Of a DNA stretch of 13,061 nt, positions 1 to 6,995 are shown in pieces (within the stretch, counting starts at the first letter, position 1; every line of letters begins with the position of its first letter). Origin of the DNA: Bacillota bacterium. GTDB taxonomy: Bacteria > Bacillota_C > Negativicutes > JAEYSJ01. Position numbers and translations under genes: made by a program. The DNA lies in the NCBI GenBank assembly GCA_023434855.1, contig JAEYSJ010000135.1:1-13061 (forward strand), given 5' to 3'. A model generated the notes under the pieces. That model was not told where the DNA came from. It saw only the letters and a list, made by a program, of their open reading frames with translations, and ran no database searches.

Positions 1-311
1 TTTATCAGGGGGCTTATGATAAAACCGTTGCTTTAGCTGAATTGGCAACAAAACACGGCTTACCCTATGACAGGATCGGCTATGTAGGTGATGACCTAAA
101 TGACCTGCCGGTAATGGCCAAAGTGGGCCTGGCCTGCACTGTAGCTAACGCAGTACCGGAAGTTAAAGCCTGCGCGCACTTCATCGCTGGTCGTGCCGGC
201 GGTCAGGGTGCAGTGCGTGAGATAATAGAGTTTATTTTAAAAGTGCAAGGCAAATGGGACGCTGTAGTGAATTTTTATCTTACGGGAAGTCCGGTTGAGA
301 TTCGACAATGA
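1..311 (+). CDS. kdsC: KdsC, 3-deoxy-D-manno-octulosonate 8-phosphate phosphatase (3' part only)
   Basis: The 5' end lies outside the window; the visible frame starts at base 3 and encodes about 102 residues. KdsC is a cytoplasmic HAD-superfamily phosphatase that releases Kdo from Kdo-8-phosphate, giving the sugar that links lipid A to the rest of LPS. Visible marks are QGAYDKTVAL near the start, the HAD acidic motif GDDLNDLPVM (the two aspartates bind Mg2+), and the KdsC-typical end AGGQGAVREIIEFIL followed by QGKWD. About 15 extra residues after QGKWD form a lineage-specific tail. An internal TTG at 42 opens the longest complete ORF but is not the real start, because the frame and family similarity continue upstream. 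The gene is followed by a repeat element and then lpxL, consistent with an LPS biosynthesis cluster. The family call is firm; the missing N-terminus cannot be checked. Confidence 0.93.
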   Translation, partial: YQGAYDKTVALAELATKHGLPYDRIGYVGDDLNDLPVMAKVGLACTVANAVPEVKACAHFIAGRAGGQGAVREIIEFILKVQGKWDAVVNFYLTGSPVEIRQ

Positions 312-325
312 ATTGGGGAACGTTT

Positions 326-494
326 GAACCACGGAGTACGCGGAGGACACGGAGTGGAACGGCTCGATAATTATCTCGCAAGGACTAAGAGGGATTTGGA
401 CTGACTACGATGTGAATACACTGATTTCAGGATGTTGCGGAGAATATGAGTATTAAATAATAAACACTCCGCGTACTCCGTGTACTCCGCGGTT
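326..494. repeat. Dispersed inverted-repeat element, copy 1 (kdsC-lpxL gap)
   Basis: A roughly 170-base element fills most of the kdsC-lpxL gap. Its ends are imperfect inverted repeats: 327-356 (starting AACCACGGAGTACGCGGAGG) and 465-494 are complementary at 26 of 30 positions. Inside the left end is a short dyad, GATAATTATC (366-375). Bases 327-403 recur in reverse orientation at 5059-5135 with about 7 mismatches. The flank at 491-545 (GTTAGCCGTAT, CTTTGCGGTTA) resembles the tail of the copy at 12579-12801. No ORF or transposase is visible, so this looks like a MITE- or REP-like non-coding element. Similar CACAGAGGACACAGAG repeats occur in many bacterial genomes, but I cannot name a family. 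Confidence 0.8.
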
Positions 495-579
495 AGCCGT
501 ATCTCCAAGCCGTTAGCGGTTTTCTCAGTGCACTTTGCGGTTAGATCAATCCCGTAATTTTTTGAGAGGAGGATGCCGC

Positions 580-1569
580 ATGTTTGGCTCCTGGCAGTAC
601 TATATGCTGAAACTGGTCAGCCGGCTGGTTTGTTTGTTGCCATACGGCTTTGTTTTATTTATTGGCAAGCTGCTTGGCCGTCTCTATTATCATGTTGCCG
701 CGCGCCAGCGGCGGCATGCTCTTGCGCAGATTCAAGAAAGTCTAAGTATATCCCGCAGCCAGGCTGAAGCTATAATCAAAAGATTGTTTGTCAACCTTGG
801 CCAGACTTTTTTGGAAGTAATGTATACACCGGCCCTCACGCCGAAAAAGACTAAGCAGTATGTTACTATTGAAAACCGTCATTATCTGGCTGAAGCCATT
901 GCCCAGGGGCGTGGAGTAGTTTTTCTTACCGCTCATATCGGCAATTGGGAATGGCTGGGGGCGGCCCTGGCAATGGATGGCTTTCCGATGACCAGCCTGA
1001 TTAAACGTCAGCCCAATGAACAGCACACCCGCATTCTTAATGAATATCGTCAAATGGTGGGTATTGAAATTTATACCCGGGGAACGGCTGAGCTGGTGGC
1101 GGCGGCCAAAGCCTTAAAACAGGGAAAAGTGTTAGGATTTCTGGCCGACCAGGATGCAGGCGTAAATGGGATTTTTATTAAATTTCTTGGTAAGATGGCC
1201 TCTACGCCAAAGGGTGCGGCTGTTTTTGCCAAAAAGTTCAATTCCCCGGTCGTTCCGGCTTTCATTATCCGGCGGCCTGAGGGCGGTCACCGGGTCATCA
1301 TAAATCCGCCTTTATACTATGAAGATACCGGTTCTGAAACACAAGACCTGTGTAATTTTACCATACGGATGACTAATGTCATTGAAACGGCTATAAAAAA
1401 GTATCCTGACGAATGGATGTGGTTTCAAAAACGCTGGAACACCAAGCTCGAAGACTTGCGGGGTCAGGCCCTGGTTTGTGAAAGCGAAGAATTACCAGCT
1501 GAAAATTTGGCAAAAGAAAAAGGTAAACTTCAGTCCACTGACGAAGAAAGGATAGGTGAGCGGGCTTGA
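580..1569 (+). CDS. lpxL: LpxL/HtrB-type lipid A acyltransferase
   Basis: 329 residues, the usual size for the LpxL/LpxM/HtrB late acyltransferases, which move an acyl chain from acyl-ACP onto a Kdo-lipid A precursor at the inner face of the cytoplasmic membrane. An N-terminal hydrophobic anchor spans about residues 10-37. The catalytic HX4E motif is HIGNWE (H119, E124). A conserved DQD lies at 190-192, followed by KMASTPKGAAVFAKK, a P-rich strand and the family ending PDEWMWFQKRW. About 40 charged residues after this form an extra tail. I chose the ATG at 580 because AGAGGAGG ends 7 bases upstream; the TTG at 535 lies inside the repeat-derived flank and has no ribosome site. The stop overlaps the lptC start (TTGA), suggesting translational coupling. 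Whether it is the first or second late acyltransferase (LpxL or LpxM type) cannot be told here. Confidence 0.9.
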   Translation: MFGSWQYYMLKLVSRLVCLLPYGFVLFIGKLLGRLYYHVAARQRRHALAQIQESLSISRSQAEAIIKRLFVNLGQTFLEVMYTPALTPKKTKQYVTIENRHYLAEAIAQGRGVVFLTAHIGNWEWLGAALAMDGFPMTSLIKRQPNEQHTRILNEYRQMVGIEIYTRGTAELVAAAKALKQGKVLGFLADQDAGVNGIFIKFLGKMASTPKGAAVFAKKFNSPVVPAFIIRRPEGGHRVIINPPLYYEDTGSETQDLCNFTIRMTNVIETAIKKYPDEWMWFQKRWNTKLEDLRGQALVCESEELPAENLAKEKGKLQSTDEERIGERA

Positions 1570-2144
1570 ATAAAAGTTCATATCTGGCAATTGCCTGTGT
1601 TGTCCTGCTGTTGGTGGGTGGGATATACTATTTTGTTAAAGAAGAAGCCATAAGCTCCTCCCCGCCTCCGGCGCAGGAGGCGAGCAGTGAATCACCCGGC
1701 GGTTTGTCCTATGTTGGCAACACCATCGTGGAAGAACGGGACGGCAAGCGGGTGTGGGAACTTACTGCGGATAATATAGAAGTGGATTCACAAACAAAAC
1801 ATGTACGTCTAAAGAATCTTAAAGGTATTTTTTATCAGGATAATGGCGGCAAAATTGATATTACCTCGGCCCAGGCTGAACTTGATTCTCAGACCCAGGA
1901 CGTGGTAATGGAATCTGAAGTTAAAGCCATTTCAAGCAACGGTGCGACTTTTACCGCCCAGAAAGCGCGTTGGGACGGGAAAGGACGGCACTTTTTCGGT
2001 TCGGACGGTATTAAGTTTACACGGGATGATACCGTTATTACCGGCGATAAAATTGACAGTGATGCCAATATGGAAAAGATTAAAGTGCAGGGAAATGCCC
2101 GTGTGGTAAAAGGGGGGTCACCAAGTGAACAAACTAAACAATAA
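1566..2144 (+). CDS. lptC: LptC, LPS export periplasmic-bridge protein
   Basis: 192 residues. One N-terminal membrane segment (about residues 6-24, SYLAIACVVLLLVGGIYYFV) is followed by a periplasmic domain of repeated beta strands, matching LptC, the bitopic protein that takes LPS from the LptB2-permease complex and passes it to LptA. The strands show the OstA/LptC pattern: WELTADNIEVDSQTKHVRLK, an ITSAQAELDSQTQDV stretch, then GVK/GDKI-type turns and GNARVVKGG at the end. The start is TTG at 1566, overlapping the lpxL stop by four bases, with AGGTGAG about 7 bases upstream. The end overlaps lptA by 20 bases. Sequence conservation in LptC is low, so the call rests on architecture plus its position between lpxL and lptA; both agree well. 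Confidence 0.88.
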   Translation: MNKSSYLAIACVVLLLVGGIYYFVKEEAISSSPPPAQEASSESPGGLSYVGNTIVEERDGKRVWELTADNIEVDSQTKHVRLKNLKGIFYQDNGGKIDITSAQAELDSQTQDVVMESEVKAISSNGATFTAQKARWDGKGRHFFGSDGIKFTRDDTVITGDKIDSDANMEKIKVQGNARVVKGGSPSEQTKQ

Positions 2145-2859
2145 GCTTGCGGGGATGCTATTGGTTTTGGCACTTTCCTTCAGCGTGGTTCCGCAGATTT
2201 ATGCTGCGCAAAATAAGCCGGTGGAACTGACTGCCGATACAATTGATTATGACTCGGTAAAAGGTATAGTAACTGCGCAGGGCGGCGTCCGGGTTACCCA
2301 GGAAAATGCGGTTCTGACCGGTGCCAGTGCGGAATATAACACTAAAACCCAGGAAACTTATATTACCGGTGGGGTAAAGGCGGTAAAAGATGATGCTGTC
2401 CTTACCTGTGCCGAGGTTCGCTCGTATGACAATACTCACCTGGTAGCTACCGGTGATGCATTGCTGGTGAAAGGCGATAATAGCCTTTCCGGGCCAAAAA
2501 TAGATTACTACTCCGACAAGGACTATGCGATCGTTCCGGCAAATGGCCATTTAACCACACCTGACGGATTTATGACAGCAGACAAAATAGAAGCTTTCCT
2601 TAAGGAAGACCGGGCAGTTAGTACCGGCAATGTGCACGTTGTCAGTGATGTACGCAAACTTGATGCTACTTCCGATGTAGCAGTTTATTACGGCGCCAAG
2701 TATGCCGCCCAGGACGAGCGGGGAAAAGTGGTGCTCACAGGCAACGCCCGGGCCGTACAGGACGGTAATGTGCTGACAGGCAACACCCTTACCATCCGTT
2801 TGGACGACAAAGCAATGGACGCCCAGGGCAGGACCAAACTGGTGATAGTGCCGAAGTAG
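2125..2859 (+). CDS. lptA: LptA (OstA-like), periplasmic LPS transport protein
   Basis: 244 residues. A signal peptide covers about residues 1-27 (hydrophobic core MLLVLALSFSVV, cleavage near QIYA/AQ). The mature protein is made of OstA-type beta repeats: PVELTADTIDYDSVKGIVTAQGGVRVTQENAVLTG, then several AxxG(D/N)xxVxxGDN-like units, the pattern of the LptA/LptD-N jelly-roll slide that carries LPS across the periplasm. It is longer than the E. coli protein (about 185 residues), with perhaps two OstA domains. The start is GTG at 2125, preceded by an AGGGGGG ribosome site inside the lptC coding end, so it is probably translated with lptC. The 3' end is followed by a repeat element before lptB rather than an obvious terminator. 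An LptD-type N-terminal fragment is the main alternative, but the length and context favour LptA. Confidence 0.88.
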   Translation: MNKLNNKLAGMLLVLALSFSVVPQIYAAQNKPVELTADTIDYDSVKGIVTAQGGVRVTQENAVLTGASAEYNTKTQETYITGGVKAVKDDAVLTCAEVRSYDNTHLVATGDALLVKGDNSLSGPKIDYYSDKDYAIVPANGHLTTPDGFMTADKIEAFLKEDRAVSTGNVHVVSDVRKLDATSDVAVYYGAKYAAQDERGKVVLTGNARAVQDGNVLTGNTLTIRLDDKAMDAQGRTKLVIVPK

Positions 2860-2891
2860 CAAGTGGGAAAAAAGGTATGGGGATAAATATT

Positions 2892-3000
2892 GAACCACGG
2901 AGGACACAGAGTGGAAACGGTGCGATATACATCGCGCAAGGAAATGGTATAACCCTAACCCTCTGTTAATTGTTAAGCCCTCTGCGTCCTCTGTGGTTAG
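2892..3000. repeat. Dispersed inverted-repeat element, copy 2 (lptA-lptB gap)
   Basis: A short version of the same element, about 108 bases. Terminal repeats 2893-2911 (AACCACGGAGGACACAGAG) and 2980-2998 are complementary at 17 of 19 positions. Inside, GCGAT-ATAC-ATCGC (2922-2935) forms a perfect 5-bp hairpin followed by GCAAGG. This corresponds to the CGATAATTATCTCGCAAGG core of copies 1 and 3, so the hairpin is kept although its bases differ. It lies within the otherwise continuous lptA-lptB unit and ends about 36 bases before the lptB start. No coding content is visible. Confidence 0.75.
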
Positions 3001-3036
3001 TTTAATTTCAGAATGGAAATGAGGACTAACGTTTTT

Positions 3037-3756
3037 ATGTATATCGAAACGTCCAACCTAATTAAAACTTATCAGGGCCGCAATGTTGTGAACGGCGTCA
3101 GCCTGAGGGTGGACCAGGGGCAGGTTGTGGGACTGTTAGGTCCCAACGGTGCCGGTAAGACAACCACCTTTTATATGATTGTTGGTCTGGAAAGACCAAA
3201 CAGCGGCCATATATCCATTAATGGTGAAGATGTGACCTGCATGCCGATGTACAAGCGTTCACGGTACGGCTTAGGCTATCTGCCGCAGGAGGCGTCCATT
3301 TTTCGCAAACTCTCTGTGGAAGATAACCTGATGGCCATCCTGGAAACTACCTGCCTTACACCGGATGAGCGCAAGGATAAAATGGAAAGTCTGCTGGAAG
3401 AATTTCATGTCACTCATGTCCGTAAACGTAAAGGCTCCGAGCTTTCCGGCGGCGAGCGCCGCAGAGTAGAGATTGCCCGCAGCCTATCGACAGACCCTTG
3501 CTTCATCTTATTGGATGAGCCTTTTGCCGGAGTTGATCCCATTGCTGTCGCCGATATCCAGGATATTATCGGCTATTTGCGCGAACGGGGTATCGGAGTG
3601 TTGATTACCGACCACAATGTCCGCGAAACTCTTAGTATTGTTGACAACGCGTATATCCTTAACGAAGGTGAAATTCTCATTTGCGGTGACAGTGAAACCA
3701 TTGCTTCCAGCGAGGTTGCCAAGAAGTTCTACCTAGGTGAAAACTTTACCTTGTAA
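3037..3756 (+). CDS. lptB: LptB, ATPase of the LPS export ABC transporter
   Basis: 239 residues from the chosen start, matching the usual LptB length of about 240. It is the cytoplasmic ATPase that, as a dimer under the permease, powers LPS extraction from the inner membrane. Motifs: Walker [10 protein letters not shown] (residues 35-43), Q-loop [10 protein letters not shown] (Q84), signature LSGGERRR (136-143), Walker B FILLDEP (156-162, catalytic E161), D-loop AGVDP, switch histidine in [10 protein letters not shown] (H193). The [11 protein letters not shown] ending is also typical of LptB. In-frame ATGs lie at 3013 and 3019; I prefer 3037 because it gives the family N-terminus ([12 protein letters not shown]) and has GAGGA about 11 bases upstream, while 3013 has no ribosome site. 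The gene follows repeat copy 2 and precedes the permease. Confidence 0.95.
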   Translation: MYIETSNLIKTYQGRNVVNGVSLRVDQGQVVGLLGPNGAGKTTTFYMIVGLERPNSGHISINGEDVTCMPMYKRSRYGLGYLPQEASIFRKLSVEDNLMAILETTCLTPDERKDKMESLLEEFHVTHVRKRKGSELSGGERRRVEIARSLSTDPCFILLDEPFAGVDPIAVADIQDIIGYLRERGIGVLITDHNVRETLSIVDNAYILNEGEILICGDSETIASSEVAKKFYLGENFTL

Positions 3757-3850
3757 AGCGTGTATCAAAAGACCCGCAACCGTAATCTAATGAGGCTGTT
3801 TAAAAATGTTCTGTGATTATTTTTAGGCAAACTCTTGTAAGGAGAACTGC

Positions 3851-4939
3851 ATGCGTATACTCGATAAATATATTATCAAAGAATTGCTTGGGCCTTTTGT
3901 TTTTGGTATTGCCGCTTTTTCCAGCGTGTTTATCGGTACCAGCACACTGTTTAGAATTGCCCAGTATGTTACCCAATACGGGGCGCCGATCAGCTCGGTC
4001 GTAAAATTATTTTTCTACAGTCTGCCCAGTATCATCAATCTTACCTTTCCCATGTCCATGCTGCTGGCCTCGCTGCTGTCCTTTGGACGCTTGTCAGGCT
4101 CCAGCGAAATTACGGCCATGCGGTCCGGGGGCATCAGTTTTTTCCGCTTGGCAATGCCTGTTTTTATCGTTGCTTTTCTTGTCAGCATTTTTTCCGTTGT
4201 GTTTAATGAGTTAGTGGTTCCTGCCGCCAATACTGCCTATAGCAATACTGTGCGGTTTGAAATAGAAAAGAACACCGCGCCAAAATCCCAGGAGCATATT
4301 GTTATTAAAGATGTTAAAGATGGAATATTGCAGCGGTTAACCTATGCGCGGAATTATGATGAAGCCACCAATGCCATGTACAACGTCACCATTGAAGAGT
4401 TTGACAATGACAATCTGGTGCGGGTGGAAAATGCCGAAAAAGCAATGTGGCAGAATAATCGCTGGGTTATGTATAATGGTACAATTCATGACCTGGCTGT
4501 TGATAACAACAGTATTCGCACAATGCGTTTCGAGCAGCAGATTATGCCGGTAGACAAGACTCCTGTGGCCATTGCCCAGGAACAAAAAAAGCCTGAGGAA
4601 ATGACAATCAAGGAACTAAAGCAGCAGATTAAAGTCCTGCAACGGGAATATGTCAAAACAAATATTTATGAGGTGGAACTGCATCAACGGTTGTCGATTC
4701 CTATGGCCAGTTTTATTTTTGCGCTGATTGGCACACCGCTGGGCCTGCAGCCCCACCGCTCCAGTTCCTCAATTGGTCTTGGTCTTAGTATTATTATTAT
4801 CTTCATCTACTATACCATTATGACCGTCACTACCGCTCTGGGACAAGGCGGCGCCATACCGCCGGCCTTATCCGCCTGGATACCAAACATCATAGGCATG
4901 GCCGCCGGATTATACCTGGTCCGCAAAGCCTCCCAGTGA
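3851..4939 (+). CDS. LptF/LptG-type permease (YjgP/YjgQ family)
   Basis: 362 residues. It opens with MRILDKYIIKELLGPFVFGI, the classic LptF/G start. Three N-terminal membrane segments (about 12-34, 53-78, 98-121) and three C-terminal ones (about 285-360) flank a periplasmic beta-jellyroll (about 125-270). The cytoplasmic loop SEITAMRSGGIS (85-96) matches the coupling helix that contacts LptB. The C-terminal LHQRLSIPMASFIFALIGTPLG stretch is strongly conserved in the family. It extracts LPS from the inner membrane together with LptB and LptC. A TAAGGAGA ribosome site precedes the ATG. Proteobacteria need two paralogues, LptF and LptG; only one is visible here, so I leave the symbol blank. It could act as a homodimer or pair with a gene elsewhere. 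Confidence 0.92.
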   Translation: MRILDKYIIKELLGPFVFGIAAFSSVFIGTSTLFRIAQYVTQYGAPISSVVKLFFYSLPSIINLTFPMSMLLASLLSFGRLSGSSEITAMRSGGISFFRLAMPVFIVAFLVSIFSVVFNELVVPAANTAYSNTVRFEIEKNTAPKSQEHIVIKDVKDGILQRLTYARNYDEATNAMYNVTIEEFDNDNLVRVENAEKAMWQNNRWVMYNGTIHDLAVDNNSIRTMRFEQQIMPVDKTPVAIAQEQKKPEEMTIKELKQQIKVLQREYVKTNIYEVELHQRLSIPMASFIFALIGTPLGLQPHRSSSSIGLGLSIIIIFIYYTIMTVTTALGQGGAIPPALSAWIPNIIGMAAGLYLVRKASQ

Positions 4940-4964
4940 TATGAGAAAACCCTGGAGATACGAC

Positions 4965-5136
4965 TAACCACAGAGGACACAGAGGTCACAAAGGGATATT
5001 TATGATTGCCTGCACTCCTTGCTGCGTCCTTAAATCAATGCATTCTTTTTAACACAGTCAGTTCAAGTCCCTCTTATTCCTTGCGAGATAATTATCGAGC
5101 CGTTCCACTCTGTGTCCTCTGCGTCCTCTGTGGTTC
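4965..5136. repeat. Dispersed inverted-repeat element, copy 3 (after the permease, opposite orientation)
   Basis: About 170 bases. Left end 4966-4985 (AACCACAGAGGACACAGAGG) and right end 5106-5135 are inverted; the outer 20 bases are complementary at 19 positions. The right half, 5059-5135, is the reverse complement of 327-403 in copy 1, with about 7 mismatches in 77 (3 in the inner 50), including the GATAATTATC dyad. Copies 1 and 3 therefore face each other across the lpxL-lpt genes. The rest of the gap up to the DUF3084 gene shows only its ribosome site. Confidence 0.8.
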
Positions 5137-5203
5137 CAAAAATCATTAGCCCAGACTGACTACATTCTGAAACTTATACTCGCTAAATTAAGGAGGTGAA
5201 ACC

Positions 5204-6460
5204 ATGTATGGTATTGTATTGATTGCCGTTTTGGCGGTTACGGGTGGAGCTATTGCTTACATTGGTGACAAGCTTGGCACCAAAGTTGGCAAACGTAAGC
5301 TTACCATATTTGGGCTAAGACCTAAGCACACTTCAATTATTGTTACCATTGTTACCGGTATCCTGATTGTTTTATGTACAATGGGCGTGCTGGCACTGAC
5401 ATCAAGTGATGTGCGGACAGCCTTGTTTGGCATGGAAGCCCTAAAAGCCGAACTGACATCACTGACCCAGGAAGTGTCTGCCAAGAATATCGAACTTGAC
5501 GCCAGCCGGGCTGCTTTGGAAGAGAAGAATACGGAATATACCGCATTAACAGCTAAGGTGCAGGAAACGGCGGCCAAACTTGCCAGTATTAGCAGTGAGC
5601 TTGCTGCCGTTACGGCTGAACGCGATAAAACTGCCGCTGCTTTACAGCAAGTACAGGCTGATTACGCATTGGCCAAGGGAGACCTTGGCAAAGCCAGGCA
5701 GGAAATACAGGCCTTGCAGGCGACTAAAAATGAACTTGATGCCAGGGTGAATAGCTTAAGTGAAGCCAAAACCGCGCTGCAGACAGACGTTGACCGCCTG
5801 AATGACTTGACGTCCAATCTTAGTAAAGGTATTCAGTTTGTGCGGGAAGGAGCGGTTGTATTCAGAGCCGGTGAAGTATTATCTACCTCAGTATTGCACG
5901 GCGGACAGCCGCGGACTGATGGGGAGAAAGCTTTGACTGCCGCTATATACCGGACGAATCAGAGCATTGTCGAAAAACTTGGCGTGGCAGATAAAGACCT
6001 TGACGTGTTGTGGATTTCCCGCGCTGACTTTGAACAAGCTCTGTCGGCATTGTCATCAACACCGGAAGATGTCATCGTCCGTATCTCGTCATCCGGTAAT
6101 ACCATATATGGCGAACCTGTTATCGGCCATATTGAACTGTTCCCTAACCGTCCGGTATATTCCAAAGGTGATGTGGTGCATTCCGAAATCCTCAACCCCG
6201 GCCAAAATGCCAAAGAAGCTGAGGAAACGGTAATCCTGTTTTTACAAAAAGTAAATGCCGCCGCGATCAAGCAAGGCATCCTGCCTGACCCTATTCAAGG
6301 CACAGTAGGTGTCATGAGCGGCTCTCAGCTGTATGACACCATCAACAAAGTGAAACGCTACAGCGGCAAAGTTGTGCTGACCGCTGTCGCCAAAGATGAC
6401 ACCTATACGGCAGGACCGCTTAAGATTGAAATCAGCGTCCGCAGTGCACAATCGATGTGA
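5204..6460 (+). CDS. DUF3084-type membrane coiled-coil protein
   Basis: 418 residues, function unknown. Two hydrophobic segments (about residues 3-22 and 44-65) flank a short basic loop with KLTIFGLRPKHTS. A long alanine/glutamate-rich coiled coil follows (about 75-205) and then a soluble C-terminal domain of about 200 residues starting near GIQFVREGAVVFRAGEVL. This layout matches DUF3084 proteins, found in cyanobacteria and in outer-membrane gene clusters of Negativicutes. Its place between the Lpt permease and the OmpM porins suggests an envelope role, perhaps bridging membrane and periplasm, but that is inference. The start is well set: AAGGAGGTG lies just upstream of the ATG. A terminator follows the stop, so it ends the LPS-side transcription unit. 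Confidence 0.8.
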   Translation: MYGIVLIAVLAVTGGAIAYIGDKLGTKVGKRKLTIFGLRPKHTSIIVTIVTGILIVLCTMGVLALTSSDVRTALFGMEALKAELTSLTQEVSAKNIELDASRAALEEKNTEYTALTAKVQETAAKLASISSELAAVTAERDKTAAALQQVQADYALAKGDLGKARQEIQALQATKNELDARVNSLSEAKTALQTDVDRLNDLTSNLSKGIQFVREGAVVFRAGEVLSTSVLHGGQPRTDGEKALTAAIYRTNQSIVEKLGVADKDLDVLWISRADFEQALSALSSTPEDVIVRISSSGNTIYGEPVIGHIELFPNRPVYSKGDVVHSEILNPGQNAKEAEETVILFLQKVNAAAIKQGILPDPIQGTVGVMSGSQLYDTINKVKRYSGKVVLTAVAKDDTYTAGPLKIEISVRSAQSM

Positions 6461-6466
6461 TGATGA

Positions 6467-6506
6467 TAAAATCAGGATGCCTTTTACGGGGTATCCTGAT
6501 TTTTTA
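6467..6506 (+). terminator. Intrinsic terminator after the DUF3084 gene
   Basis: The arms AAAATCAGGAT (6468-6478) and ATCCTGATTTT pair perfectly over 11 bp, extended by a G-T and two G-C pairs. The loop is T/A-rich and a T-run follows. It starts 7 bases after the stop codon, closing the LPS/DUF3084 unit. Confidence 0.88.
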
Positions 6507-6540
6507 AAATGATTTAGCCAGCAGCGATAAATAATAGATT

Positions 6541-6564
6541 ATTATATCAGAATTATGATATAAT
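6541..6564 (+). promoter_or_regulatory. Dyad overlapping a putative -10 box ahead of the 54-codon ORF
   Basis: ATTATATCA (6541-6549) and TGATATAAT (6556-6564) form a perfect 9-bp inverted repeat with a 6-base spacer. The right arm contains TATAAT (6559-6564), a consensus -10 box, about 27 bases before the ATG at 6591. A -35 box is not clear. A dyad on the -10 suggests an operator, possibly autoregulatory; this is inference. Confidence 0.5.
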
Positions 6565-6590
6565 CACTATTAGACGTGAGGTGACATGCT

Positions 6591-6755
6591 ATGCCTGTTA
6601 GCGAAGAAAAACAAGCTCTTTTGGATTTATATAAAAAGTTAGATGAAGCAGAAGAACAAAGCCGCTCCGGTAAAACATTGCCCTTCCATCAGGTAATGGC
6701 TGAGCTGAGGATTCGCATTATATCAGGTAAGCGAAACTATACTAAATTGCCTTAA
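6591..6755 (+). CDS. Small hypothetical protein, 54 aa (antitoxin-like tail)
   Basis: 54 codons from ATG to TAA, with GAGGTG 7 bases upstream and its own promoter-like dyad and terminator, so it looks like a real monocistronic gene. The protein is MPVSEEKQALLDLYKKLDEA followed by EEQSRSGKTLPFHQVMAELR and a short basic end, predicted mostly helical. The segment EEQxRSGKTLPFHQVMAELRIRI resembles the C-terminal part of small antitoxins (RelB/StbD/Phd-like proteins often have AExDxxxGrxxshexVmaelr), but no DNA-binding N-terminal domain is present and no toxin gene follows. It could be an orphan or truncated antitoxin, or an unrelated small protein. No firm function can be given. Confidence 0.6.
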   Translation: MPVSEEKQALLDLYKKLDEAEEQSRSGKTLPFHQVMAELRIRIISGKRNYTKLP

Positions 6756-6801
6756 ATCTAATATTCTCGCTATATGATAGACCTTGGTATAACATACCAC
6801 C

Positions 6802-6839
6802 AAAGAATCCTGCTTTTAAAGCAGGATTCTTTTCTTTTT
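6802..6839 (+). terminator. Intrinsic terminator after the 54-codon ORF
   Basis: AAAGAATCCTGC (6802-6813) and GCAGGATTCTTT (6821-6832) pair perfectly over 12 bp with a TTTTAAA loop, followed by a T-rich tract. It separates the small ORF from the ompM1 control region. Confidence 0.87.
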
Positions 6840-6875
6840 GCGCGAATTAATAACAGTGTAAAATTAATTATGTAA

Positions 6876-6916
6876 ACTCATAATCATGAGTGCACAAAAA
6901 GTGACTAAAAAGTCAC
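6876..6916. promoter_or_regulatory. Two perfect dyads upstream of the ompM1 promoter
   Basis: ACTCAT-AATC-ATGAGT (6876-6891) and GTGACT-AAAA-AGTCAC (6901-6916) are each perfect 6-bp inverted repeats with 4-base spacers, centres 25 bp apart. They lie about 50-90 bases before the sigma-H-like -35 box. They could be binding sites for two regulators or hairpins; the two dyads do not share a sequence. Confidence 0.35.
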
Positions 6917-6962
6917 ATCAACAAAATCAAGAAACATACCAAAATTTACACCACAAAATGCA

Positions 6963-6989
6963 GCAGGAATAATGAAATGAATGTAGAAT
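6963..6989 (+). promoter_or_regulatory. Sigma-H-like promoter of ompM1
   Basis: GCAGGAATA (6963-6971), 11 bases, then GTAGAAT (6983-6989) fit the B. subtilis sigma-H consensus RNAGGAWWW-N11/12-RNNGAAT at every specified position. Transcription would start near 6996, giving a leader of about 175 nt. Confidence 0.65.
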
Positions 6990-6995
6990 TTATGT

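Noticed and set aside
326..494. CRISPR array, suggested by the repeated GGAGNACNCGG units
   Set aside because: The units are short degenerate terminal repeats in inverted arrangement, without regular spacers.
535..579. TTG at 535 as the lpxL start
   Set aside because: It lies in repeat-derived sequence without a ribosome site; the ATG at 580 has AGAGGAGG and gives the normal family N-terminus.
3013..3036. ATG at 3013 as the lptB start
   Set aside because: No ribosome site precedes it, and the extra residues do not belong to the family N-terminus; GAGGA before 3037 fits better. The difference is only eight residues and is not certain.
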